The translations under genes and the position numbers were made by a program. Under the pieces are notes generated by a model, which worked only from the letters and a program-made list of their open reading frames with translations, was not told the DNA's origin and ran no database searches. DNA of 64,000 bases from Periconia sp. R9002 (taxonomy: Eukaryota > Ascomycota > Dothideomycetes > Pleosporales > Periconiaceae): positions 248,001 to 312,000 of the forward strand of contig JAMAHW010000029.1 in the NCBI GenBank assembly GCA_023627715.1. Reading direction: 5' to 3'. Shown one piece after another: positions 33,906 to 45,356 of the stretch (its first letter is position 1; every line of letters starts with the position of its first letter).

Positions 33906-33988
33906 CTGGTATAAACCCGCCCCTTTGCCACATACAACCACACACGCACGCGAAAGAAACAAAAAAGTTCACATCTACAAGGTCCGTG
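33216..33988. other. Region between convergent genes, with a 32-bp poly(A) tract
   Basis: No gene. Rich in simple sequence: CA and TA repeats (about 33315-33375), a CT run near 33428, G8-G10 runs near 33770 and 33822, and an uninterrupted A32 at 33871-33902. Confidence 0.7.
33871..33902. repeat. Homopolymer A32
   Basis: Thirty-two consecutive A, 87 bp beyond the stop codon of the minus-strand WD40-like gene and about 650 bp beyond the plus-strand hydrolase. Length is liable to sequencing error. Confidence 0.9.
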
Positions 33989-36010
33989 TCATATGACAAA
34001 GTGGCCCAGGTCCACGCCTCTCCTCTCCCTCGCGCTCGCATTATTCATTACACGAGGATCAACCTCCATGTCCGAATCGCCGCCCCAGTCAGCGTGCTCG
34101 GGATCGTCGCTGTCGTTGTTGGTGTATGTGTCGCCTGTCCACATGGACCGCGACCGTGATGCGTCGTGTCCAGCCCTTCCCGTGCGTTCGAGTTCGATGA
34201 TGCCGCCGAAGCGACGGTCCGTGTTGGCGACGAAGAGGGACTGCCCGTCCGGTGTAAAGCTAAGACCCCCGACGGGACCGAAGAAGTCGAAGACCTGTTT
34301 CGAATCCCACGTTTGCGCGTTGATGATGCTGAGGTAGTCGTCTGCTTCGGCCGAGATGAGGACACGAGGCCCGCTGCCGATGGGGGAGAAGCGGAGAATG
34401 CGGGGGATGGAAAGTTCCGAGGGCATGACGACGAGTGGGCGTTGCCAGAACCTCGCATCCCACACTGCGATTGTGGCGTCTTGGGAAGCCGAAGCAACAT
34501 GTATGCCGTCGTCTGCCCACGCGCAGGCGAATGCGTGGTCAAAATGCGCATCGAGTGTCTCGAATGGCTGCCCTGTATCCGCATTTGCAATAACTGTTTC
34601 GTGGAAGTCGCCCACAATGACACGCATCCGACCGTCAGGGCTCGTTGCTGAACAGTTCACCGCCGTAGGATACGTAAATGAACGTACAACCGTACCGGTG
34701 GTGCAGTCCAAAACACGAAGATGATAGTCGTTTGAACACAATGCAGCATGCGGGGCGTGGGATGTTCTGGAGTTAAACAGGTGGACGTGGTTCGAAATGT
34801 ACGACTTGGATTCAGCCGCATAGTCCCTGATGGAGCCATAGTGGACGGAATCCTCGTTGGTAGAAGAGAGATCTGCTATTGCGTAGTCTCCTTCAAACCC
34901 ACCCGCAACCAAGACGTTGCCTTGAGCATCAAGCGTGGTGACTTGGCAAGAAGATCCGTTTGTTAACCGCTTCTGTAGGTCGATGACTGGTACAGCAGGC
35001 GAACCCAGCGCATCCGTTCGCAATATGGCCCTTCTGGTAGCATAGAAAATATCGTTCCGTGACAGGGTAGTCATGAGATTCCGCAATTGAAAATGAGGAT
35101 AGACGACCCGATGCTTGGTGTTGATTCTCTGGAAGGCAAAGTAGTTCTCCGTGTCGCGCAGCCGGTGCTGATGAGTGATGCCATGGCCCTCAAAACTCCT
35201 ATTCCGTATCTTCGCCCCCTCGTAACTATCCCTTTGTGCGCGAATCTCAGCGCGGGATGTGCGCTCGGTCCAATCGATGCCCTGGAAGTCACACTTGTCT
35301 CCATTCAAATCTTCCCGAGTGACGGTTTCCGGGGGGTGCACGATCTCTAGAGGTGGACAAATGGTTTTGGGTACGTGCGCGTAACGCGAGAAGAAAGTCG
35401 TGATGTCGACGAAAGCCGTATGGTCTTGGATGGCCAAATGTTCCTCGTACATGCTCGGTACAAAATCTTGGTGAGCGGAGAATAATGGAATTGACATCAA
35501 GGCATCCAGGTTGTCCAGGTTTGCCATGGGAAAAGAAGGGGTAGGTGACTGTTCCATAGTGAGGGCCTCTAGTGCGGAAGCATGCTGATCCAGAGCGGTA
35601 TACGGTGTCTGGTCCATGGACAGTTGAGCGACGTCGCCGGGGTCTTCAGGGGCATGGTGCGAGGCGAAAGGCGGTTCGGGAACACTGGGGCTTTCTATGT
35701 AGCTTGTTAACGAGATGCCTCCGGGTTCGTCGTCATCTGAAAATGCGTGGATATGCCCGACGTGGCTACTCGGAGGTCTACTGTCAGACAATGTGGCGAG
35801 GATAACCGCGGCCGAGATACCGTTTGGTGAAGGCGGTTGACTGGCTACTTCGGCTGGGTAGATGGACGAAGGTATAGCGATATGGATGGCAGCGGCAGAG
35901 GAGCTGGAGCTGTAGGAGGAGGAGGAGGGGGAAGGAGAAGCGGGCGATGCGAGTTCCGAGTTGGTGGCGAAGATGTCCTCACTTTGTGCATGGGGGGATG
36001 AGCTGGCCAT
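33989..36010 (-). CDS. WD40-like beta-propeller protein with disordered N-terminus
   Basis: Intronless, 673 residues. Residues 1-170 are Ser/Pro-rich and disordered. From about 330 the sequence has WD40-type repeats: VTTLDAQGNVLVAGGFEGDY, ALCSNDYHLRVLDCTTGTVV, AFACAWADDGIHVASASQD followed by ATIAVWDARFW, RFSPIGSGPRVLISAEADDY and GLSFTPDGQSLFVANTD. Only one repeat is canonical, the others are degenerate. The RILRFSPIGSG to INAQTW block resembles what I recall as DUF2415 in fungal WD proteins, but that name is tentative. The C-terminus is acidic (NNDSDDPEHADWGGDSDMEVD). Likely a scaffold or nuclear regulator; no specific function can be given. The ATG at 36010 is the only start before the conserved part. 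Confidence 0.82.
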   Translation of the reverse strand: MASSSPHAQSEDIFATNSELASPASPSPSSSSYSSSSSAAAIHIAIPSSIYPAEVASQPPSPNGISAAVILATLSDSRPPSSHVGHIHAFSDDDEPGGISLTSYIESPSVPEPPFASHHAPEDPGDVAQLSMDQTPYTALDQHASALEALTMEQSPTPSFPMANLDNLDALMSIPLFSAHQDFVPSMYEEHLAIQDHTAFVDITTFFSRYAHVPKTICPPLEIVHPPETVTREDLNGDKCDFQGIDWTERTSRAEIRAQRDSYEGAKIRNRSFEGHGITHQHRLRDTENYFAFQRINTKHRVVYPHFQLRNLMTTLSRNDIFYATRRAILRTDALGSPAVPVIDLQKRLTNGSSCQVTTLDAQGNVLVAGGFEGDYAIADLSSTNEDSVHYGSIRDYAAESKSYISNHVHLFNSRTSHAPHAALCSNDYHLRVLDCTTGTVVRSFTYPTAVNCSATSPDGRMRVIVGDFHETVIANADTGQPFETLDAHFDHAFACAWADDGIHVASASQDATIAVWDARFWQRPLVVMPSELSIPRILRFSPIGSGPRVLISAEADDYLSIINAQTWDSKQVFDFFGPVGGLSFTPDGQSLFVANTDRRFGGIIELERTGRAGHDASRSRSMWTGDTYTNNDSDDPEHADWGGDSDMEVDPRVMNNASARERRGVDLGHFVI

Positions 36011-38853
36011 GGAAGTTTGGGTGTCCCATCCAACGGCAGCCGGGCTCTAGTGGCGACCCGGACTCTGCACTTGGGGCAGCGGAAAACAAAACCGAAAAAT
36101 AAAGAGAAGGAGAGAAGAGAAAGCCGGCGATTGGAATTGGCGACTCTCTGGAGGGAGTAAGTAGATTACCGCGTAGAGCGGCCAAGCGGGCGGGTAGCAA
36201 GTCAGTTAGGTGGTGCAGTGGTGAGAGGGTGGGCGAGGCGACATGTAGGCACAGCAGCGATGTGGGGAAGAGGGAGCAAACGGGCGCAAATGAGAGGGGG
36301 ATGGGGGAAGATGACAGCAGAGCGGTGGCAGGGTGGTGGCAGGCTCTCGAGGCGATGGCGATGGGCTAGGAGCTAGGTCCTAGGGTACATGTAGGGTAGA
36401 GAGAGGCATGCAGGTTGAGTATGCCGTGCCTTATGCGGGGTGGGTGTCGCGACGCATGCAGCTTCGGGAGTTGGAAGCCTTTTGCGCAAGAGAAGCGGAT
36501 GCAGCGCAGGGGCTAACAATAGGGAGATACCGATGATGATGAACACGAAGCAGAAGAATAAGAATAATGGATGATGAGGAGGAGACCAAAAGATGAGAAG
36601 ATGAGCAGACAAGAGAGGCTTTGTGCCGTGCCGTGGGCGGGTGGGTCTGGAACGAACTCGAGGGGCATAATAATTGTACAGCCCCCCAACTACCTACTGT
36701 GCTGTGCTGTACACATGTATCTAGACAATATCCATGGCCAACGCGCCCCTTCTCCTTTTTCCCATGTGCATATGTACCTGTCACTGACTCCTTGGTGCCT
36801 TTTCTCCAGCCGAGCCCGCCAGACGATTACATGTAACTGCTGATCCATGGCCATGCGGTACGACATCAAGCCACAGACAGCAGAGCAGGCCCTTCCCCAC
36901 CTTTTGTACCCTCACTAATCAACACCTCAGCACAGCACAACACAGCACAGCACGGCACGTAAGCCCAAGCAGGCATAATACATGTTCATCCATCTACACA
37001 CACATCTAACGCATATGCTCATGAATGCTCCTTGCATATGTATGCACTCGAGGAGACGAGCAAGCAAAAAAGCATACATAAATAGGTATACCTACATACA
37101 TACCTATGTATCTAAGGGGCATAGCACGATCTATCCATTTCTTATACACATGCACGCACGCAAACGTCAAGTCTTCCACGGAAAAACCACCGCCGGAGAA
37201 AAAAAATTCTCCCCACGTACAAAACGCCCAAACGCCCTCCCGATCGATGAAAAAAAAAATAAGCAAAAGCCAAGATAGACAGGTTTTACAAAAAGTCGCC
37301 TGCCTGCGCAGCGGAGAAACAAGAAATAATCACACCCAAAAGCACGTCCGGGACCCTTTTCTTACTCTCCCTAATCCACCCACCACCACCACACCCCACT
37401 GTGTAACCCACCACGGAAACCAAGGCCCAAACGTTGTACCACTCCCCCTCAGAAGTCCCAATGGGGAATCCGTGCATCTCATTCCCGTCAGCCCCAAGCT
37501 GGGCACTGGGGAAGTAAGAAACCAGGACAACACAACCAACCTTCTTAAACACTACCTATTCTCTAGACCGGCTACGTACGTGAATGACCTTATAGGGAGG
37601 GGCATGAAACAAGTATAACCAACGCTCGCTCGCTAAATCACTTCTTTTGCACCGTGCCTTCTCTCCCCATCGTGTTAGACACGAGGAGGAAGACAGACAG
37701 TCCCTTACCACCACCACCACACCCGCACATCATCCCAAACTCCCACCTCACACGTACAGTAACACCCGCCCCATCCCCCATCCGCTGACAGCCAGAACGA
37801 AACGAACTTGGGTATCCCATCCCATCCCGTCCGATCCGGCCTGCGCGCGCTCGAAAAAAAACCCCCCGGGCGCCGAACAAAACCCAACTTATACCTCGTA
37901 CAATACAAGTAAACAGTAACAGTACAACATTTTATGTAATATTGATGTAGTACAACATCACCTAACCTAAACCCAACTTGCTGCCACTAAACCCATGTGT
38001 TTCGCTAACTAATAGGTATGCTTTTCCGCATCTTTCCTCACTCACTCTCTTGCGATGCCTGACTCTCTCTCGAAGTGCTTCGCCGTACGTGCTCGCTCGC
38101 CTACGTACGTACATGCACATACTTACGCGCCCCGTACCACCAGCTCCGTCCGCGCGTAAATCAGTAGGTAGGTACCTACTACTAAGTAAGTAACCCGACG
38201 AGGGGGAAGCGAGGGTATGTCAAGCAATGGTAAGCTCGCTCATGCATTCAGGGTCAAACATTTGCTCTGCTCGGTGGTGTTTGGATCCTTGGGTCCGTCC
38301 GTCCGTCCGTCCTTGTCTCGTGCTTTTTCTTGTTGGCGGAAATAGCGATAGATGTACATACATGTACCCAAGTACTCAAGCGCGGGAGAGAGAGAGGCAG
38401 AATGCCATTTCACATCTACTAGAGGACGACGACGACGACGACAACGACGACTACTATTACACACTAATCCATCCGCTCATGAGACTTTCCTACGTAGAAA
38501 AACCCCACCGCCCACTACCCTTCACCGACATTACCACGTGCACCTCTCTAGTCCCCATCCTCCCTTGCATCATGCGTAGACACAAGGTCCCTTCGGACGG
38601 ATCACCCTTGAAACAGTAAAAACGCTCCACAGAATGTTGGGTTTTTCTTGGCTTTTTTGGCAACGAAACATGTCTAGCTGGCTGTACAGCAAAGCAATGT
38701 ACCACCACAACCAATGCAGGCACCTTCCCTCCACGCTGCTACTGCACCCCTCGGCTGATGTCTTCATCTACATTTCCCATGCGTTAAACGCCAAAAAAAT
38801 GCCGAGATTAATAAGGAAAAATAACACACGAAACAATATGCGACCGGCCGTTT
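36011..38853. other. Intergenic region of 2.8 kb, no gene seen
   Basis: Promoter of the minus-strand WD40-like gene and 3' flank of the chitin synthase gene. It holds TACATGTA palindromes at 36386, 36828 and 38359, a CAGCACAGCACA-type repeat near 36930, (GTCC)n near 38296 and (GAC)n near 38424. Open frames here are short and without family resemblance. Confidence 0.5.
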
Positions 38854-41800
38854 TCAGTGACCGTAGTACTCGGACATCTGCGAGTGCGTTGGCTGCGATT
38901 GCCAGGCACTGTTGTGCTTACCGCTGTTTGGTGTTTTGAGCCGTCGTTCTGTGTAACCCAAAAAAGTCAGTCCATCATGGCCATCCCTGCTGGAATCAAT
39001 CTCGTGCAAACGTACCTGCTTCAAAATCATGCCATCGCTTCATGGTGATCTTGCTGCTGTCAAACTCTCCCTCGTATTCCAGACCCGCCTTCTTCGTCTT
39101 CTCCCCAGCCGTCTTACGAGTGTCCCCCCAGCTGAAGTCATCAAACTTCCAGTATGCGTATGTCGGTAGGACAAAGTTCCAGATGGGTAGGGACAGCAGG
39201 TAGACAAACATCCACGCGACATATGACCAGCGGTGGGCCGTGATGACAATGAGCACAGCCGGCAGACCTAAAATGAGCGCCAGCAGAACCAGTGGGATCA
39301 CAGGCGCTTCCGTGTGTAAGACGGCGGCTTTGATCGCAATCGCGACTACACACAGTTAGCAAATGTACGCCCCGACACCGTCTGGATGGAACCACTTACT
39401 CAAGTAAAATGTAAACGCAATAGCCGCAGGCAAGACAAGAGTACCCACAAGTTCAATGAAGACGACAAACTGCATACTGAAGCAGAAGGTACCACACAGA
39501 TCGCGTACCAGTACAAGCTCCATCAAATTGTGGACCGTACTATTGATCCATCGTCTACGCTGCGACAGGAGAACGCTGAATTGGTCGGGCACAATGGTCT
39601 TGCAGACAGCCTGCGGCACAAACACCTGCTTACGCTTGGGGAATGTTTTGAGCATCAGCGTGGACAAATAGCGATCTTCACCGAGCAGCAAAAGATTCTT
39701 CTTGTGCAACGTGTCCACCACATTCTCCGAGTAGTGCTCGACGACATCCGGGTTGGCAAGGATCGGCACCCAGTAGTTCTGTGCACCTTTGGGAGCTTTG
39801 ATGCGATACATGCAGAAACATCCGGGAAGACAAGTCACACCGCCGAAGACGGATTCAAAGGATTTGGACAAGTGATGAGAGATGAAGTACTCAAACACTT
39901 GGATCATGGACACCCACGAGTCACGCTTGTTGGCAATCTTGGTCTCGCCGCAGAGGCCCATGATCTCGGGATCCTTGACCATGGCCGAAATCATGTGCGT
40001 CAGACTGTCGGGGAAAACCTTCGTGTCGGCGTCAACCATTAGCACAATCTCGTAGAAGTCGGGGGAAATGCCCGTGATTTTCCAGATACCGTTGAACATT
40101 TCAAACTCCAACTCCGTCATGCGCTCATCGAACATGACTTTTTGCAGGAACGACATGAGGATGATTTGACTGTCTCGCTTTCCACGGTTGCCGGGCTTGG
40201 ACTTGGTTGCCTCGTCCGGAGTACCACATTTGACGACTACCATCATTGGCACACGTTGTTGCTTTTCAGTTGGGATACGGGTGTTCTCGCCATAATCGTA
40301 GAATCCGGAGTAGATCTTGGCCATGTTGTGTCGTTTGGAACCGCTCGCTACAGCGACGTAGGAGAAAGCTTGTACTTCATGAGGCTGCACAGCGTGGTCC
40401 TTCATCATGCCCAGTGCAATCTCGGGTGTGGTTAGATCTTCACCAGCTCCTTTGATCATACCATCGCAAATCACCAGAATCAACTTGTGGCTGTTGGGAT
40501 AATCAGTGGTGGCGATAGAATCGATCGTAGTGCGTAGACCATCGGCACCTTCGGAATAAGCAGTGACCAAGCAAATCGTGTGAGCCAAGGGGTATCCGAA
40601 AGGCTGCCATTCGGGGGGAGGTTGAGGAACGACTGCTTCATGGATGAACCCAGCAGGCCCAGGGCCCTCCACTTCGGCAGATCCAGAGAGCATCAGGCTA
40701 GAGCGACTATCCTGAACCGAGGGCTTTCCACCATAGGGAAGCGTTCCGTGGCTTCCATTCAACTGGCGGTACATGGCGCTCGAAGTTTGCGAAGGTCCCA
40801 GGCGAGAGGATGCACTTTGACTTGTCATTGTCGTAGGAGCCCCACGGCTTTTGGTGGTCTTTTCCACGGCATACGGGCTTGTAAAACGGGAAGTGGATGG
40901 AAGCATACTGCCACGCTTGCTCGACCTGTCGGGGCCGGCGGTATCCATGAGCTTTGGCGGTGGGCGGTAGATATCGTCACTCCACTCTTCGATTTGCTTT
41001 TTCCGTTCTTTGGAATCTGTCTTGCCGAGACTGGTTTTGGATGCGCCAAACTGCTTGCTGATGAACCACTGGAAAGCCAATGCGAGGACAAACTTGGCCA
41101 TGACAATGGCAAGAATGAAGACCAAGGACACGTAAAGGACGACCTTGGAAGCAATGCATCCGATGCTCTCTGTGTCAATTGAGCCAACCTTGATAATTTG
41201 AGTAAAACATCTTGCCAACTGCTTCTCGTAAGCAGAGGAGAAAGCCCGGGTTACATCAACGCCCTTCACATTTGGATTTTGGCGAATTTGGTCAAATCGA
41301 TCGGGAATATTGACTTCAGTGCGATTGAACCAGTCAAGCAGGTTCAGATCAAGCACATCGCCACCCCATACCATGAGGTTGCGAGTGCTGTTTTTAACGT
41401 CGTCCCATGTGAAGTAAACATCTCCAGCGCTCTTCAGGTTGTAGAATGCCCTTCGAGCCTTATCAGAGGTATGGCATTGGTAGCCAGTGTAACGTATAAA
41501 GGAGTCATTTCGTTGGCTAGAACCGTCTTGGTTGAAAGCTCGGCATGGCATATACCAGGAAAGGTCGCCGTTGGCATTGGAAGTAATGTCAGACTTGTCA
41601 GTTTTTGTGATGAGACCTTTGCAATCACCATTTACGTTTTGGAACATGAAGCTAGCGTCTTTGCCACCGAATTTTTCCGGAAGATCGAACAAGACGTTTG
41701 CATTCTCGGTAACACCAGGGGCCAAGGGATGTCGCGAGCCGGTCAGATCGTATGCTTTGCCGTGAACAATCAGATAACCATTGCCGACCTTGTTGACCCG

Positions 41801-42610
41801 CAGGCGCGCATCACCACCCCCAGGGCAAACTGTTTCCGTAAATCCAAAAGTGAGATAGCCCACAAAGGTGCAAATCAGGATGATGATGCTGACCAATCCC
41901 ATCTTTTCTCTCCAAGCGCGCTGCTGGGCCTTTTGGGGCTTCCCAAAGCACCGCAGAATAGCGTCCGGTACCCAAAAGGTGATGATTGCGCAGTACACGT
42001 TCCACAAGCTCGGGGGTCGTAGCGCGTCCTTCTCCTTTTGACGTTGTTTCTCTAATTTCTCCATCGTCTTGCTGCGAGTTAAACGAGTGGTTGGTTTCTC
42101 GTTGTTGGGATCATCGTCGAGCGGGGTCTGCTTGTCATGGTAACCGCCGCCTGAAGCGTTGCGGAGGTGAGGGGGCTTGATATCGGTGCTGTCCGAGCTG
42201 ACGGTTTCGGACTCGAGATAGTCTTCTCTGATGGGATCGTTGCCCGTTGTAGAGGGCTGTACGGTCATTTTCTGAGCGTGCTTTCTGTAGTGGTAGTTGG
42301 GATGGTTCGGATCGATCCGCTGACGCTCTGGACGCACCAAGCTGCGCTTTCTTCCCAGGTCCTGTGAATTGGAAGCGTGGTGGCCATGGTTCATCATCGG
42401 GTCTCTGTCCATGGGGACTGGTGTGTTGGGCGACGGCAGCGGTCGCGGGGAGGCATGGGCTCCGTTCTTGCTACTGTGACGACGGTGATGGTGCGATCGG
42501 GGGCTCTCGACATCGGACGGACGACGCCGGCGTGAGGAGGACTCTCGAAAGGCATGGCGCTCGTCTCGCCTGGGCGACGACGAGGCGTCCGGTCGCTGAG
42601 GCAAGGACAT
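38854..42610 (-). CDS. Class IV chitin synthase (yeast Chs3 type)
   Basis: Exons 42610-39400, 39345-39016 and 38948-38854 (introns of 54 and 67 nt) give 1211 residues, the usual length of class IV enzymes. It polymerises UDP-GlcNAc into chitin at the plasma membrane. The N-terminus (about 1-180) is disordered, basic and Ser/His-rich. Two membrane segments follow ([39 protein letters not shown]), then the cytochrome-b5-like region with [12 protein letters not shown], then the GT2 core: [39 protein letters not shown] (about 977) and QRRRW (about 1017). A C-terminal membrane cluster spans the first intron. The tail ends [13 protein letters not shown] from a 95-nt last exon. Met at 42610 (MSLPQRP) is preferred; an in-frame ATG at 42700 would add 30 residues. 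Head to head with its presumed activator gene at 45357. Confidence 0.95.
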
Positions 42611-45356
42611 TTGTGCCGAGGAATGCAGCCGTGGGTTGCACGGCGTCGCACGGCAGAATCCGGGGGTAGAGGGAAAGAATAAGAATGGGACTGCTGGCAA
42701 GTGATGTTATTACGATGCGAGTGAGTGAAATACGTGGGGCCCGGGGTCCACCAGGAGGTAAATGGATCAGAGCGACTCTCGTGATGGGGGTGGAAGGGAT
42801 TCAACGAGCGGCGGCTTGAGGCATACGGTGCTTGTAGCGGCGGAGAAGAGGGGAGCTAGGAAAACAAGACGGGCAGAGAGGTCAAACGAGCGACAACAGG
42901 CAAGGCAGGCCCAAACAGCGTGTTGGTGATCTGGGGCTGATGGTGGACTGGTTGCTGTGGGAAACGAGACGAGGGAGGGAGAAGGGGTTGGCTCTCGTTC
43001 CGTTCCCCTGATGCCGGCCGAGGAGGAGTCCGTCGATTGGCAGATCCCCGCGCAGACTAGACTAGTTGAGCAGCCCCCAAAGGAGTATGTATTGTAGGAT
43101 CATAAACGAGGCCGGGCATGACCGGCTAGCTCACTGACACTGACTGACAATTGACAGGGAACACGCGCCGAGCTCTATTTCGGGGTTGCTGGAGAGACGG
43201 GCTTACGACTCGACACATATTGCATACTTGTTACGGCCACGAGAGAGAGAGACAGTACTGCTGCTGCCTTCTTTGTTGACCTCGGAAACCATCAACTGAC
43301 ATGTAAATCAGAACTCGAACTTGCCAAACGGTCAAACGGCCTCTCTACCATGTACAAACTTGGCTATAATTGCGCAATTGGGAAATGAGACAGACATACG
43401 TCGCTTTCAACCAGAGACGGCCCAAATCTGGCGACGATGCATAGGCGGACGCGCGGGTTGGACGGCACGAGCACCCAAAAGGGGCTAGCCGTCGCCTTAT
43501 TGGTTTCCCCATGCACTCTGCCGTATACATTGAATGCAACATTATTTTATTTATTTGTCTATTATTAACTTATCACTCGCAGCCGCACAACACCTATCCA
43601 GAGGCTGATGATGCCTGCAAGTGGACGACACGTCGACAATCAATCACGACCTACAGCACATTTCGCACCCAAAGGCAATCATTGCCCTTTTGATGTGCGC
43701 GGTGATTACGATATACCGCGTCGTTTCACTAGACGACTGGTTTGCTAGCTATGATGCTCGGATGATACCTAGACTATTATACACACGTAGGTATGTACGG
43801 TTCATCAGGTCATGGTTCGACCGTTGATCCGTAGTCTACGTAGAGGGAAAACTGGTTGACGTATGCAAGCCACGTTTGTTCCCACAACTCCACCTCTCTC
43901 CAAGGAATAAAGTAGATTATAACGAACGTTTCTTGATTCTTTGGTATCATGTATATTCCCCGAACAAGGATGATTCCCAGATGCAAGATGCAACTAATAT
44001 GCAAGATGCAAGACTCCCTAGAAGCGATCAAGGCACGAGCGAGCATCTGGGCTATATACTCGCAAATATAATAATAAATGCGTCAGTCACCAAGAGGAGC
44101 ACAGCATCCATATAGCCCAGGCGAGGGAAGTATTCCATTCGACCATGATTCCTCACCGCATCCTACCTATGTACCCACGCAGTTAGCGAGCGAGGATGCC
44201 CACCAGTCGGCTCCACTCTGCTCCATAGATATACTTGTTACCAACACGCTGCTGTCAACGGCGCCCCAGCTCTCTTGATCCCATCATCCATGGTCCATGG
44301 CATGGTCCATCATGGGGTCCTGAGCAAGAAGCAAGCTTTCAGATCCATATCACGCTTGCCCGAAAGCGGACTGTCTCAGAAAGCTCGCCCCATGCCTACA
44401 CCCACCCACCCACACACACACACACACACCACCTCCACAGCTGCCTGCTCTGCTCTGCTCTGCTCTGCTCTGCTCTGCTGCCATTCAGTAGAAATACCCA
44501 TGCTTCGCCCCCCTCGCCGTGATGAAGAGACTGTGTTGCCGTCCTCCCCGCCTGTCATCACGTTGCTGCAACCATTTCTGACCATTCACCTCGCCGCTAC
44601 CTAACGCCATACGCAACACGCAATCCGCTCGCTTCCTCCTGTGTCATATACTGTCTGTCCCTAGCCCGCTTGCAGTCCAGCTCGAATCACGTTTGCCTGC
44701 TAACTCGTCGGATTCGCTCGTTCACCGTCTGTTTGCTGCTCTTTTCTCTCTTTTCCCCGCTCTCATTTGTGCGCATATCCCTCCAGCGCAGACAAACTCG
44801 ACGCATCGAGCGGGGAGTCCTTCGCTCGTCTGTCGCCAGCTTGGCCCTGCAACCACTTCGTAACCCAGAGTTACATTCCAGCCCCGAAGCCCGCCATTGC
44901 ACCACATTTTTCGACTCGTTCGGCGCTGCCCTCAGCCTTTCAGGGTCTCTGCCTCCAACAGTAGGTCCAGTGCCGCGCTCTTCCGTGGCCCCGTAAGTTC
45001 CCACAGGGCACCCACTCTCCTCCTATCGAGGTAGCCCTGCAGGAGGGGATCATCATCCACACTAGGGACTCACCGCATGCCCCATGTATGCACAGTGCCG
45101 CGGCTGCAGCGTTGCATTCAGAAATATCTACCACAGATCCTCGCCGATTGCCCTCGTATTGTGAAAACACGCAAGCGTACTGCTTATTCTTCCAAGACAG
45201 CTGCGCATTTGCTGCCTGGAGACCGTAGCTACCGTCGATTTTCCTAACTTCATACCCCGCGTCTCTATACGAGTCAGGGTACTTAGGGGTCTTTTTAGAC
45301 GCAAAGGCGAACAGCTGAAAAGCTTCCCAGTACGCTTCACTGCAGTCGCCAACACA
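42611..45356. promoter_or_regulatory. Shared divergent promoter of chitin synthase and SKT5/CHS4
   Basis: 2.75 kb between the two start codons with no credible gene inside. It contains a CA run (44411-44429), six TGCTC units (44446-44475), pyrimidine-rich stretches on the SKT5 side (about 44560-44960), and a CCGTAAGT donor-like site at 44993 with a CTGCAG acceptor-like site ending at 45345, which could mark a leader intron of SKT5. Co-regulation is inferred from layout and from the known dependence of Chs3-type enzymes on Skt5. Confidence 0.6.
44446..44475. repeat. (TGCTC)6 minisatellite
   Basis: Six perfect 5-bp units, following a CA dinucleotide run at 44411-44429. Lies within the divergent chitin synthase/SKT5 promoter. 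Confidence 0.9.

Noticed and set aside
39386..42022. Several plus-strand frames of 200-270 codons
   Set aside because: All are antisense shadows of the chitin synthase gene; the minus strand carries every conserved motif.
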